Shown: positions 15,242-24,748, counted from the first letter of the stretch. The stretch is DNA of 64,000 bases from JAEXNA01 sp041676625 (GCA_041676625.1 JBAYRN010000011.1:1-64000), one strand, 5' to 3'. A program made the numbers and translations. Notes: generated by a model from the letters alone, not told the origin.

Positions 15242-16720
15242 GTGACCGTTCGGAAACCTTCTCTACTGCTTCTCGCCGCTGGTTTTAATCTGGTACTGAT
15301 TCAACTGCTGATCGTGCGGGAGCTCTCCATCACCCTCTTTTGCACGGAACTGGTGGTCATGCTGGTCACCCTGGGCTATTTCTCCGGACATCTGCTGGGC
15401 TACGCCTTGTATCATAAGGTCTCGGAAAGGGCCACCCGGGCCTGGCTGATCTTTTCGCTCCTGTTTCATCTGCCGGCGGTGCCGGCGGTGCGGATTCTCA
15501 GCGCCTGGCTCGCCGAGCACAACCACGTGGGGCTTGCACGGGTAGCGGTTTTTCTCTTTTGCTCACTTTTCTTGACCAGCTTCTACGCTATCTTCCTACC
15601 CCGCATCATCGACTCCATGGAAGACCGTGGGGTCGCGCTGGCCGGTGCCTATCGCGCAGAGTTGGCTGGAGGGGGGATGGCTTTGTTGTGCGGGGCTGTG
15701 GCCGGGGCCCGATTTCTGGAAGCCGCGGCGGTGAGCTATTTGTTTGCACTTTTGGTCATTGGGTGGAGCCTGAAGTTCTCCCTGCGAGGGCTGACTTTTC
15801 TGGCTGTTCTCGCGGGATTGGTATTAGCGCGCCTACCTCAGTTCGACCAGTACAGCAGCAACTACTTCTACAACCATTACTACGGCTGGTTCGAGCAGGC
15901 TCGGGTTATTCACAGTGAACACACGCCTTATCAAAAGATCGAGGTGGTGGAAGAGAGAAATGGGGAGCGGTACCTGTATCTCAACGGACTGGAATACTTC
16001 GGTGCCGGCTCTCTGGAGCTTTTCAACTACTATCTCAGCGGGGTGCCTGGAAGGATCAAGCCCGGGGCCCGGGTGCTGATCGTGGGGAGCGGTTCCATGT
16101 CGTCATTGAACCATCTGGCTCCCAGCGTCTCGTCCATCACCACCGTGGAGATCGATCGCCGGGTGGCCGAAGTGGGTCGCGAGTATTTTGCCGAATTCAA
16201 CAGGCTCGAGGAACTCAAGGTCCCGTGGAATCTGGTGATCGACGACGCCAAGCACTACCTCGCCAACACCACCGAGACCTACGACCTCATCATCGTAGAC
16301 ATTCCGGCCCCTTACTACCTGCAGACGGGGATGTTGTTCACTCGCGAGTTTTACCAACTGGTCGAGGACCGGCTCTCCTCGGGTGGGTTGCTGTCTATCT
16401 ATCTCCCCGAGTTTTACATACCGGGGTCGGAGGAGGGAAAAATTGCCCGCCCGATCCTGGCGGCGGTGGGTGTGGTCTTCGAAGAGTTTCTAGTGATCAA
16501 CGCCGATGACGCCGAGCGATCTTTCGTTTTGGCCGGCTCTCCTCTGAAGTTTGAATTGAAAGGCTTGCTGGACGCCATCAATCACCAGGGTCGGAGAAAG
16601 TTTCAGCTTCTTTCCCACGGGCACGAAGCGGTGGCTGAAGACCTGGCCGGGGTAGAGCCTGCTTCCTTTAATAATCTGAGGGTGGTTTGGGAGCTCACCT
16701 GGTGGGCGGCTCGACAATGA
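15242..16720 (+). CDS. Membrane-anchored spermidine-synthase-like protein
   Basis: 492 residues from a GTG at 15242 that follows GAAGGTG by eight bases. Residues 1-200 hold about six or seven membrane helices. From about 215 a spermidine-synthase-type domain begins: YQKIEVVEE, LNGLEYFG, VLIVGSG (SAM-type nucleotide site), VEIDRRV, DDAKHYL, VDIPAPYY. The DIPAP motif replaces the DxxDP of true aminopropyltransferases, so the substrate may differ. Similar membrane-fused SpeE-like proteins are widespread and uncharacterised. It is divergent from the RiPP-like cassette (88-base shared upstream region) and may be co-regulated, but no sequence proves that. It is coupled to the next gene through ATGA. 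Confidence 0.85.
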   Translation: MTVRKPSLLLLAAGFNLVLIQLLIVRELSITLFCTELVVMLVTLGYFSGHLLGYALYHKVSERATRAWLIFSLLFHLPAVPAVRILSAWLAEHNHVGLARVAVFLFCSLFLTSFYAIFLPRIIDSMEDRGVALAGAYRAELAGGGMALLCGAVAGARFLEAAAVSYLFALLVIGWSLKFSLRGLTFLAVLAGLVLARLPQFDQYSSNYFYNHYYGWFEQARVIHSEHTPYQKIEVVEERNGERYLYLNGLEYFGAGSLELFNYYLSGVPGRIKPGARVLIVGSGSMSSLNHLAPSVSSITTVEIDRRVAEVGREYFAEFNRLEELKVPWNLVIDDAKHYLANTTETYDLIIVDIPAPYYLQTGMLFTREFYQLVEDRLSSGGLLSIYLPEFYIPGSEEGKIARPILAAVGVVFEEFLVINADDAERSFVLAGSPLKFELKGLLDAINHQGRRKFQLLSHGHEAVAEDLAGVEPASFNNLRVVWELTWWAARQ

Positions 16721-17199
16721 AGCGAGTTTATCCCTATTTGGTCGGTTTCTGGCTCGCCTGTCTGCAGACATCCCTCTTCTTTGTCCTGCAGATTTCCCTC
16801 TCGTCGGCATTCTTGAGCTACGGGGTTTTGCTCTTCGGTTGGCTACTGGGCTCGGCGGTGGGGGTTTCGCTAACTCCGAGGCAGGCTCGTTTGTGGTTGG
16901 TCGTCAGCGCGCTTTGCCCCTACGGCCTGTACGGGGTCTTGCATTTCTTCCCTTACCGACTGGAGGCCCTGCCGTTGGTGGGCCTGCTGATAGTCCTCTG
17001 CTCCATTTTCGCCGGAGTCTTTTTTCAGGCGGAAAAGTCTCGCTTTGAGAAGATTGGGAGGCTATTGTTTTGGGAAACGGCCGGCTTTTGTAGCGGACTG
17101 GTCGCGGCCCTGGCCGTACTACTTTTTCTAGGAGGCCTCACCTTGGCCGCCTGGAGCCCGGCGGGCGGATTGTTGCTCCTGGTATTCCACCGGAGGTAG
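16717..17199 (+). CDS. Small polytopic membrane protein
   Basis: 160 residues, nearly all hydrophobic, with about five membrane helices. The ATG at 16717 overlaps the stop of the spermidine-synthase-like gene. The second helix region (LLFGWLLGSAVG) resembles the N-terminal membrane half of fused SpeE-like proteins, so it may complete a membrane domain with its neighbour; this is inference. No catalytic residues are seen. Confidence 0.75.
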   Translation: MKRVYPYLVGFWLACLQTSLFFVLQISLSSAFLSYGVLLFGWLLGSAVGVSLTPRQARLWLVVSALCPYGLYGVLHFFPYRLEALPLVGLLIVLCSIFAGVFFQAEKSRFEKIGRLLFWETAGFCSGLVAALAVLLFLGGLTLAAWSPAGGLLLLVFHRR

Positions 17200-17260
17200 C
17201 CTGTAGGTGGATGGATTGTTTCTTTTGATGTGCTATCCTTCAGGGTGGGAGAATTGAACA

Positions 17261-19183
17261 GTGTCCACTATGCTCAGGAAAAAAGGTGTTGCTCTCTTCG
17301 TGGTGATGATCACCACGACCGTACTCGCCCTCATGATGGCGACGTTTTTTAAGGCTTACCAATCGCACTTCGCACTAACCCGCTCCAGCGTGGCCAGCCA
17401 GCGCGCCGCGGCCGCCTGCGACTCCGTTTATCAGTACGTCGTTTATCGGGTGGAGCACGAACGAAATTGGGGCTCGGAGCCGTTTACCATGAGCGGCACA
17501 GGAAACCCCTCCGGGGATCGTTTGAACGTGACGGAGACCATAGGAACTCATCGCTTGACCGGTTCCATCGAGGCGCTCGACGCGACTTTCGAAGCGGAGG
17601 TTTACAACAATTTAACGGATGCCTCTTCGGAATCGGCCAGTTCGATGACCGCGAAAGACACGCTTCTTTGCCGGATCACCGCCCGCTCAGGAGAGTCCAC
17701 CCGCCAGGCAGAATTCGTGGTCAGGGTCGCTCCGCTGTTTGACTCCTCGGTGCTCAGCCGCTCTACCCTCAGGGTGGATGCGGAGACACTTATCATGCGG
17801 AGCCTGGATCCCAACCGGAATTTACTGCGAGCCGAGGGCGATATCTACGTACCGGATATTTTGACTGGCGCGAATAGTAAGTTCCTGCACCCCGATGACA
17901 GTGCCGACGAGCGGGGCATGCTGTGGGCCAAAGGTGACATCTACTCGCTAAGCGGAGGCTCGCCGGAACTGATCGACGAAGCCGAGGAATTGGCCGACGC
18001 TACCGAAAACAGCAATGGCAAGATTGTATCCAAAGCGCTTTCCGATTTTTCCATCTACAACCTGGAGGAGAGCAATCTCCAACTGCCGGAGAACAACAAG
18101 ACCGTTCCTCTGGTCAAGGATGGACATGACAAACCCGGCCGCTGGAATTTCGTGCGGCGAAAGGCCGACGTGGAATTTACCGCGACTTACGCTGCCACCG
18201 TATCTCAGACTGATTTAGAAACTACAGAGACCTACAACGAGGCTGTTTGGTTGGACGTACTGGAGTACTACCCCCCCGATGCCACCGAACCCACCGAAGT
18301 TTATCGTGCTGCCAATCGAGTCGAGGATTTGATGGCCCAGGCCGACCAAACGGTGACCGAGCGAGTCAGCAGCGGCAAGGGCAAGGGGAAAGGTGCTCAG
18401 ATTACCTCGAAAGGCAAAGGGACTAACACCGAGTTTGAAATCGAGTCAGTGGAGACCAATTCTATCGTCTTGCCGGACTACGATGGTCTGGAAGTGACCG
18501 TACTCGAGGACGATCAACTGGTCTTCAAGAGCACTGACCCGAACAGCGACGCCAACCTCACCTTCAACCTTCTTCATCAGACGGTGACCGCCACTAGCGA
18601 TGCGACCGTGACCATCAACGGTTCGTTCGAGGTGACTTCCGAGACCGATGAGAATGCTTCGATCGATGGTATCGCCAACACTCCGCCGCCTATCCTCGAT
18701 CTGGGATATTCCGCCGACGGTACGGCCAAGGCAGCCCTGGTGGCCAATGGTACTCTGAACATCGAGAATGGGGTCACCACCGGACTGGGAGCCCTCATCT
18801 CCCGAACCGGCGATGTGAGGATTCAACCCATCAACACCGATTCCGTAACCGTGGATGCCGGCGCGACCGGCAACGGGCTACTGGTTTTCGCCGGTGGCGA
18901 CGTGGTCTTGAAGAACCCGGACGAAACAGCTCACTGGTTGTTCAAAGGTCTGGTCTACGCTCGAAACGGAATTCGGATGGAAGGGCACGGACAGGACGCC
19001 ACCTTCGAAGGGACCATCGTCTCGCTACAGGCGAATGAAGCGGAGGGGGGCGGAGTCAACGGAATTGAGTTCGTGGAGAGTGGAAGCATTGAGTTTATCT
19101 ACAACCCTGAACTCCTCGACGCGTATGTGCGCGAATTGCCCGGAAACCGGATGCAACTCGAGTTGGTGTACTGGAAGCGGTAA
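17261..19183 (+). CDS. PilX-like surface protein with N-terminal pilin-type helix
   Basis: 640 residues. The start is GTG at 17261 after GGGAG; an ATG nine bases later is an alternative. The N-terminus (RKKGVALFVVMITTTVLA) is a short basic leader followed by a hydrophobic helix as in PilX/minor pseudopilins, although no canonical prepilin Glu+5 is present. The rest is Asp/Thr/Asn-rich and beta-strand-like, with a Lys-Gly run (GKGKGKG) near residues 370-390. The C-terminal 160 residues have repeated short strands rich in Gly and Val, like DUF7305/bactofilin-type solenoids found at the ends of PilX-like proteins. It likely sits at the cell surface or in a pilus base. No other pilus-assembly gene is adjacent. 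Confidence 0.72.
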   Translation: MSTMLRKKGVALFVVMITTTVLALMMATFFKAYQSHFALTRSSVASQRAAAACDSVYQYVVYRVEHERNWGSEPFTMSGTGNPSGDRLNVTETIGTHRLTGSIEALDATFEAEVYNNLTDASSESASSMTAKDTLLCRITARSGESTRQAEFVVRVAPLFDSSVLSRSTLRVDAETLIMRSLDPNRNLLRAEGDIYVPDILTGANSKFLHPDDSADERGMLWAKGDIYSLSGGSPELIDEAEELADATENSNGKIVSKALSDFSIYNLEESNLQLPENNKTVPLVKDGHDKPGRWNFVRRKADVEFTATYAATVSQTDLETTETYNEAVWLDVLEYYPPDATEPTEVYRAANRVEDLMAQADQTVTERVSSGKGKGKGAQITSKGKGTNTEFEIESVETNSIVLPDYDGLEVTVLEDDQLVFKSTDPNSDANLTFNLLHQTVTATSDATVTINGSFEVTSETDENASIDGIANTPPPILDLGYSADGTAKAALVANGTLNIENGVTTGLGALISRTGDVRIQPINTDSVTVDAGATGNGLLVFAGGDVVLKNPDETAHWLFKGLVYARNGIRMEGHGQDATFEGTIVSLQANEAEGGGVNGIEFVESGSIEFIYNPELLDAYVRELPGNRMQLELVYWKR

Positions 19184-19279
19184 ACTGGAGCCCACTCCGT
19201 AACAATTTCGTTAACCCCGGGACGAAGCGGCCCCTAACTGGCATACTAGGTCACCTAGGGAAGGCTACAGATACTCACT

Positions 19280-20845
19280 ATGGTTAATCAATCGTCGTCG
19301 GAATATATCATTTACCGCGGTCGCACCGGCAAAACCCCACTCAATAAGGCTGCCGCCGACCAGAAGCCGGTGCCCCTGACCAGAGACGCCTGGCTGGACG
19401 AAACGGCAGACACCGTGGGGATGTACAAACAACTTACTCTCTTTCCCATGGACGAAGTCGCTCCCGCCAGTGCGGTCAAGACAGATCTACTGGAGAGTGT
19501 TCCCGTACCTCACGAAAAGAGCCTGCGCTTTCTCGCGAAGGACACCCAGCGCCAGATCAAGGCACCCAATCGACCGGACTATCCCGGTTCCTTCGTCGAG
19601 ACTCCCACCACGCACCCGAAAGACGCGGTCTCGGCCACCAACGGCCAATTGCTCGTTCCGGGAACGACCGAAGTGAAGGAAGACCAGTTTCCAGGGCGGG
19701 TGCACTACACCGATGGGGGGCTCTACCCTAAAGGTGATGCGAACGACCCCAAGACCGTAGAACTGCATTCGAATGCTCCCAATTACCGCAAGATGCCGGG
19801 CCACCCGGTGCACGGAGTGGGGCAGCCCACTGAGCAAGGTTTCGAAGACGTGCTCAAGCATCTGGGGGCTGAGAACAAGAACGGAAAGCCGGGAGAACCG
19901 GTGGTCTGGACCAACACCCGGGCTGAAGCGATTATTTACATCAATGGAAAGCCACACAACTTACGCGAGGTGGCGTCTCGGGAGAATCTGGTCTTGAAAG
20001 AGGGAGCGAGCGGGGCCGAGGTGGAGGCGCTGGAAGAGAAGCTCAAGCAACTTCTTATCCAGAGAGGCTCTATCGAGATCGTGACTGAGGGCCCCGACGG
20101 AAAGCCTCAAAAGCAGACCGTTCCGGTGACCGCCGAGAACACCAAGACTACCCGGGAAGTGGTCGAAGGTCTCCAGGATAAATACAACATCGAATACAAA
20201 CGCATTCCTATCCCCGATGAGACCAGTCCTGATCCGGCTCGCCTGGACGAGATGCGCCAGTGGCACAACGAGATGCAGGAGAAGCACCCGGAAGCCTCCA
20301 TCGATTACGTGGTGAATTGCCACCAGGGGCGTGGTCGGACCACCACGGGTATGGTCGCCACCGCGATCGCCCTGGAGGGGCGAACCAAACAACTCGAGCT
20401 GTTCGGGATGTCGATTCTAGGTGAGAGCAGCAAGGATCGGGCCAACCGTATCATCGACGACGCCTTTCATCTGCAGAACTTGCGTGAGACCGTGGACGAA
20501 ACCCGTCAGAAGTCTGAGACCGCACAAGCGGAGGCTCGACGTTTGGAAGCGGAGGCCAGGAAAGAGACCGATGCCAAGCGGAAGGCGGAGTTGGAATTTA
20601 AGGCCCAGGCCGAGAAGGAGCGGGCTCAGCGATATCAGGATCAGGCCCAAGAATTTACCAGGCGCTACGCCCAGACCCTGAAATACAGCGAGTACATCAA
20701 CGAGTTCGGACCGAAAGCTGAAACTCCGACTTTTGAGGAGTGGATGAAGCAGAGCGAGCAGATCGAAGACCTGAATACCAAGTGGGTGGCCATCAACGCC
20801 AAGTTGGGTCTCGGGCAAGCTGAGCCCTCCGTCGTGCTGGTGTGA
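19280..20845 (+). CDS. Paladin/phytase-like cysteine phosphatase
   Basis: 521 residues. The active-site loop is VVNCHQGRGRTTTG, giving C347-x5-R353 as in protein-tyrosine and inositol-phosphate phosphatases. Upstream, VVWTNTRAEAIIYINGKP and LREV match the sequence before the catalytic domain in paladin and PTP-like phytases. The substrate could be an inositol phosphate or a phosphoprotein. Residues 1-180 are a basic/Pro-rich extension without recognised motif. Residues about 400-470 are a charged coiled coil. There is no signal peptide, unlike secreted phytases. The GTG of the next gene overlaps its stop (GTGA). Such proteins also occur as type III effectors in some pathogens, but nothing here supports secretion. 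Confidence 0.78.
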   Translation: MVNQSSSEYIIYRGRTGKTPLNKAAADQKPVPLTRDAWLDETADTVGMYKQLTLFPMDEVAPASAVKTDLLESVPVPHEKSLRFLAKDTQRQIKAPNRPDYPGSFVETPTTHPKDAVSATNGQLLVPGTTEVKEDQFPGRVHYTDGGLYPKGDANDPKTVELHSNAPNYRKMPGHPVHGVGQPTEQGFEDVLKHLGAENKNGKPGEPVVWTNTRAEAIIYINGKPHNLREVASRENLVLKEGASGAEVEALEEKLKQLLIQRGSIEIVTEGPDGKPQKQTVPVTAENTKTTREVVEGLQDKYNIEYKRIPIPDETSPDPARLDEMRQWHNEMQEKHPEASIDYVVNCHQGRGRTTTGMVATAIALEGRTKQLELFGMSILGESSKDRANRIIDDAFHLQNLRETVDETRQKSETAQAEARRLEAEARKETDAKRKAELEFKAQAEKERAQRYQDQAQEFTRRYAQTLKYSEYINEFGPKAETPTFEEWMKQSEQIEDLNTKWVAINAKLGLGQAEPSVVLV

Positions 20846-21423
20846 GCGAGGATAGCCACCGGCTCGACCTTCAGATCCGATGGGAAGAGGAAGGTGTACG
20901 GCGGGACCAGAGTAGCGATAGCGTGGTGGTGGGGGAAGCTCCGGACCAAGAAGCGCTCTCCGAATACACCGAGCTTGAAGAGGAGGATAGCTCGGAGGAA
21001 GCTCCCGATGACTTCGAGTGGGACGCCGATCGCGAGCAGGCGCTTTTAGACGCTCTCGATGAGACGGTGGAAGGTACCTCGCCCATCGTTCATCGGCATA
21101 TCGAACAGTTGCTGGTGGGACTGAAGACGGAAAGCATCGAGACGGAACAAGCCCGGGAAATGCTCGATGAGATCCTGGCCTTTCTAGATGATCAGATAGC
21201 CTGGGAACAAGCCAAGGCTCCGGTAGAGCACGCCGACTTCATGCAGTCACGCGCCGATAAACTGAACGCCCTGGCGGCCTGGCAGGAAGCAGCCAGAGCT
21301 CTCCTGGAGTTTCTGGAAAACGGGGAAGCGGTGCAGCTGAAGGTGGCGGAATACGCGGCCGAGCAGGGGCGAGGTTTTTTGGAGCAGTCCCTCGATCTTC
21401 TGATGGCTTGCGAGCCGGATTAG
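20842..21423 (+). CDS. Acidic coupled protein downstream of the phosphatase
   Basis: 193 residues, strongly acidic. Residues 15-70 are Glu/Asp/Ser-rich and probably disordered; residues 70-190 are helical. No family recognised. It is translated from a GTG overlapping the phosphatase stop, so the two are surely co-expressed; a partner or chaperone role is possible but unproven. It converges on the response-regulator gene, with eight bases between the two stop ends. Confidence 0.75.
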   Translation: MSEDSHRLDLQIRWEEEGVRRDQSSDSVVVGEAPDQEALSEYTELEEEDSSEEAPDDFEWDADREQALLDALDETVEGTSPIVHRHIEQLLVGLKTESIETEQAREMLDEILAFLDDQIAWEQAKAPVEHADFMQSRADKLNALAAWQEAARALLEFLENGEAVQLKVAEYAAEQGRGFLEQSLDLLMACEPD

Positions 21424-21431
21424 GGCCGGTC

Positions 21432-23777
21432 TCAGATTCCCACGGCCCGTTCCAGTCGTTTTAGCAGAGTGCCCACCTTGCATGGTTTCTCTAAGCAGTC
21501 GAAGGCACCACTATCGAACGCCTTGACCAGTTCGGTCTCGGTGGATACCGCTACTACCACATTGACCAGGCGGGTCACCGGACCGAGCCTGGCCAGGAGT
21601 TGCAACCCCCCGGTGCTGATAAAGACCGCCGAGGCTTCCAGGGTTGGCGGGTCGGAGGTGAGTCGAGCCACCGCGCCTTCAGTATCGGGCTCCCAGCGGG
21701 CGTCGAACCCCCGCTCCACAAACAGGTTCATCACCGCTTTGCCGGTGGCTGCGTCGGGCTCCAGGATTAAGAGTTGGCACTGCTCCACCTGGGTTGAGCT
21801 AGCCGTGGACTCTGGCATCTCTCCAGCCTTGACCAGGGCTCCCGACTCGTCGATCCCCTGTAAGCACAGGTTGCACTGGCGCAAGGCCGCTTCCAGGCTT
21901 TCTTCAGGGCTGTCCATCACAGTGGTGCCCGCCACCACCTTGAAACTCAGGGACGCATCTCCCAGGGGAAAGCCCGTGGTCTCAGGCTGAGCCAGGATGG
22001 TGCCCAGTAGATGCGTTCCCGCTTCCAGGGTCTGGCCAGGCAAGGCTACGACAAACTCGTAATTGCGCCCTCGGGCTACCGCTCCCACCCCTCGCAGGCG
22101 GTCGCCCAGACGGACCCCCAACTGGCGGTTCATCTTGGTGACGACAGCCGCCCCGTGCCGTTGGAGCAGCTCCTCTTCGTTTCCGATCCGCAGCAGAGCC
22201 ACCACGATGGGGCTACTCTTCCAGCGCTCCTCGGCCAGGACTTTTCGTAAACCGTCCAGCCCGCTGTAGGTATCGGAGGTATCGTCGGCCAGCACGGTGT
22301 CGCTGGAGCGAACCAGCCGGTTGACCACTCGAGTGGCAAGCTCGGGACCGGAAAACGGTTTGGGTACAAAATCGTCGGCCCCCACGGCAAAGATCCGGTT
22401 GAGATTGTCGGGGTCGGAGGAGGCACTCAAGAACAGGACCGGCAATTTCCACCAGCGGACCGAAGAACGGACCGCCCGGCAGAGTTCGATCCCGTTGAGG
22501 TACGGCATGTCGATGTCCAGCACCAGGAGATCTGGCTCGGTGCGCTCCAGGGTGTCCCAGAACTCCAAGGGGTCTGCCAGGGTGGTGATCTCGAGCTTCA
22601 GGGGAGCCAGCAGCACCCCCAGGGCGTCCAGGATCTGGGGATCATCGTCGACCGCCAGCACCTTGGGCCGGGGGCGTTCCGGTCCGGAAAGCAGCTTGCT
22701 GATGGTGGAGTCCAGAAGTTCGGGCTCGTAAGGGTGAAACAACACATTGAAGCCGGCAAATCGGGTCAGCGACTCGGGCCGGCTCCAAACCTCCTGGGGC
22801 AGGATCACCAGCACCGGGATGGTGGAGAGCTTTGCGGCCACCGAATTGAGCAGGGTTTGGCGCTCTTCGGCGGCTTCTCCGCAGAGATCCAGGACCACCA
22901 GTTCGGGGGCCCGCAAGAACCAGCTCTCTCGGGCTCGATGCCAACTGGTCACCCGCTCTACCACCGGGGGCTCCTCGCCCAGCGGGAGGGCTCCTAACTG
23001 GGACTCGATCTCGTCGTTTTCGCTGACCAGTAAGAGGCGAACCTTTCCATCGTCGGTGGGGGCTTTGAGCTGGCCCTGGGGTCCCTTGTTGAGCTCCATC
23101 TCGATGGCCTGAACCCACTGCAACAACTGGTGCCCGTCGAGGGGGGCGAGGGACTTGGTGGGGGAGACGTGAAATTCGATCTCGCGAGCCAGGACGGTGG
23201 CCTGAGGAAATCCGAAAGTCCCCAGGGCGCCTACCATCTTGTGGGCTTCTCGTTCCATCTCCCGGCGAGCATTCTCGTCCTTGTCTTCCCCTTCCAGATA
23301 TTCGCTGACTTGCTGCTTGAGCCACTGCACTCTTTCCCGATTGGTGGGTCCGAATTTGTCCCAGAGGGCAGCCAGCCGAGCCCGCATCTCTTCGCCCACT
23401 CCGTTGCTGCTGGTCTCTACCTTGCGCTCAGCGGAAAGGAGTTCGCCGGCTCTTCGCACCATCTCGTCCGGGTCCACCGGTTTGATCAGGACGCAATCCA
23501 CCTGGAGCTCTTGCACCAGAGATCGCATGAAGTCGCTGCTCTTCTCGCTATCCATGCAGCAGACCGTGGGGATCTTCAGGGCCCGGATCTTTTGCAAAAA
23601 CATGCCGGAGTCGGGCATACTTTCGTCCAGAATAAGGAGGTCGAAGGGACCTTCCCCTTCGATCACATCGAGGGCCTCTTGCATTTCGGAGGCGGAGTGA
23701 AACTCCACCTCGGTGAGTCGACCATTGAGTCGGGCTTTATGCCGGATGTGAAGTCCGACGGTTATGGCTTTCTTCAA
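21432..23777 (-). CDS. Multi-receiver, Hpt and degenerate GGDEF signalling protein
   Basis: 781 residues. Domain order: receiver 1 (about 1-115; D51, K99 present, acidic pocket poor), Hpt (about 130-232; H179 in EAHKMVGALG), receiver 2 (about 245-365, degenerate), receiver 3 (about 371-490; D377-D379, D421, K473 all present), a GGDEF-fold domain (about 500-640) in which the motif is RNYEF so cyclase activity is unlikely, and receiver 4 (about 670-781, degenerate but keeping EKPC). There is no DNA-binding or kinase domain. It probably works as a phosphorelay hub. Start is a TTG at 23777 with AAGGA ten bases upstream, six bases after the stop of the secreted-protein gene. Confidence 0.85.
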   Translation of the reverse strand: MKKAITVGLHIRHKARLNGRLTEVEFHSASEMQEALDVIEGEGPFDLLILDESMPDSGMFLQKIRALKIPTVCCMDSEKSSDFMRSLVQELQVDCVLIKPVDPDEMVRRAGELLSAERKVETSSNGVGEEMRARLAALWDKFGPTNRERVQWLKQQVSEYLEGEDKDENARREMEREAHKMVGALGTFGFPQATVLAREIEFHVSPTKSLAPLDGHQLLQWVQAIEMELNKGPQGQLKAPTDDGKVRLLLVSENDEIESQLGALPLGEEPPVVERVTSWHRARESWFLRAPELVVLDLCGEAAEERQTLLNSVAAKLSTIPVLVILPQEVWSRPESLTRFAGFNVLFHPYEPELLDSTISKLLSGPERPRPKVLAVDDDPQILDALGVLLAPLKLEITTLADPLEFWDTLERTEPDLLVLDIDMPYLNGIELCRAVRSSVRWWKLPVLFLSASSDPDNLNRIFAVGADDFVPKPFSGPELATRVVNRLVRSSDTVLADDTSDTYSGLDGLRKVLAEERWKSSPIVVALLRIGNEEELLQRHGAAVVTKMNRQLGVRLGDRLRGVGAVARGRNYEFVVALPGQTLEAGTHLLGTILAQPETTGFPLGDASLSFKVVAGTTVMDSPEESLEAALRQCNLCLQGIDESGALVKAGEMPESTASSTQVEQCQLLILEPDAATGKAVMNLFVERGFDARWEPDTEGAVARLTSDPPTLEASAVFISTGGLQLLARLGPVTRLVNVVVAVSTETELVKAFDSGAFDCLEKPCKVGTLLKRLERAVGI

Positions 23778-23783
23778 CTTTAT

Positions 23784-24632
23784 TTATCCTTGCCGTCCGG
23801 CTTGCCTGGGGTTGAAAATGAGGAGTTCGACGATCTGCTCTCCTTGCAAGCGGGCTCCGATCCCCCATTTGTCATAGAAAACTGAACTCTGGTCGATTCT
23901 GTAGTCATTCCCCAGTTCCCGTTTCATATCGGAAAATGGTCGACCGACCTTCAAGCCCGAGGGGGTGACCCAATCGCCGGAGGTGACTCCCACCAGGTGC
24001 AAGCGGCCCTCGATAAACCCGAGTCTTATTCCCTGATCCGGGTAGGTCCAGATATTATCTTGAGGGCCCGATTTCTGAGAGGGCCGGCCCAGAAGAGCCT
24101 GCATATCGGTGTCCGACTGCCCCAATCGTAGCTGCCCGGCTCGGGAGCCGCCTACCAACAGGTGGTCTCCCTTGATCTTGTCCACGTCATCGATCTTGAC
24201 CACGTAGATCATTTCCACCAGTCCACCTCTAAAAGTGATGGCAAGGCCTGCCTCCGGAAACGCGAGCTGGCCGCTGCCTCGTTTCAGGCCTTTTCCAAAA
24301 AGCTCCTGGAAGGCTAACACCGGCGAACCGACTCCCAGGCCTTGAGCGGTTTTCCAGTCTTTGCGGGCCACCGTGATGCCGATGATTTTTTGTTCAGGAT
24401 TGACCAGGAATGCCAACTGGTGCTGCTTGTAGGACCGAAAGGTGGTTCCCGGGTCGCCGCTGGTCGGTTGCTGGGAAGAGGGCGGGCCCAGGCGAGACTG
24501 GACCTGGGCGAAGGGAGAGCCGATGGTGTAGGGACCAGCCCTTTCCCCCCCGACGATCAAAGTCTGATTCTGGCCGAGAGCGACCGCGCTCAGGAAAAAT
24601 AAGAGAACCCAGGCGGGAAAGAAGTTTTTCAT
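23784..24632 (-). CDS. Secreted protein with repeated VGG-x-AG / LG-P units
   Basis: 282 residues from an ATG at 24632 with GGAG at ideal spacing; an upstream in-frame ATG at 24662 has none and would bury the signal peptide. Residues 1-20 are a signal peptide. The mature protein repeats a unit beginning LxVGGxRAG, then a short link, then a helix ending LGxP (around residues 25-48 and 160-185), with weaker copies around GLGVGSP and GLKVGRP. It probably binds something outside the membrane. It shares an operon with the signalling protein downstream, so it may be a sensor partner; this is inference. Confidence 0.75.
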   Translation of the reverse strand: MKNFFPAWVLLFFLSAVALGQNQTLIVGGERAGPYTIGSPFAQVQSRLGPPSSQQPTSGDPGTTFRSYKQHQLAFLVNPEQKIIGITVARKDWKTAQGLGVGSPVLAFQELFGKGLKRGSGQLAFPEAGLAITFRGGLVEMIYVVKIDDVDKIKGDHLLVGGSRAGQLRLGQSDTDMQALLGRPSQKSGPQDNIWTYPDQGIRLGFIEGRLHLVGVTSGDWVTPSGLKVGRPFSDMKRELGNDYRIDQSSVFYDKWGIGARLQGEQIVELLIFNPRQAGRQG

Positions 24633-24748
24633 AGCAGCTCCATTCTCGATATTTAACCTCATTCCATTTAGAAGGGATTCGTGGGCGAAGGACGATATCG
24701 GATACTGCCGAATACTTTACTTGTAAACCAAACTCTTGCGAGGACATC

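Noticed and set aside
18360..18430. Lys-Gly codon run considered as a tandem DNA repeat or CRISPR-like array
   Set aside because: Only a few irregular codons (GGC AAG and variants) in a coding frame; no spacers or longer repeat unit.
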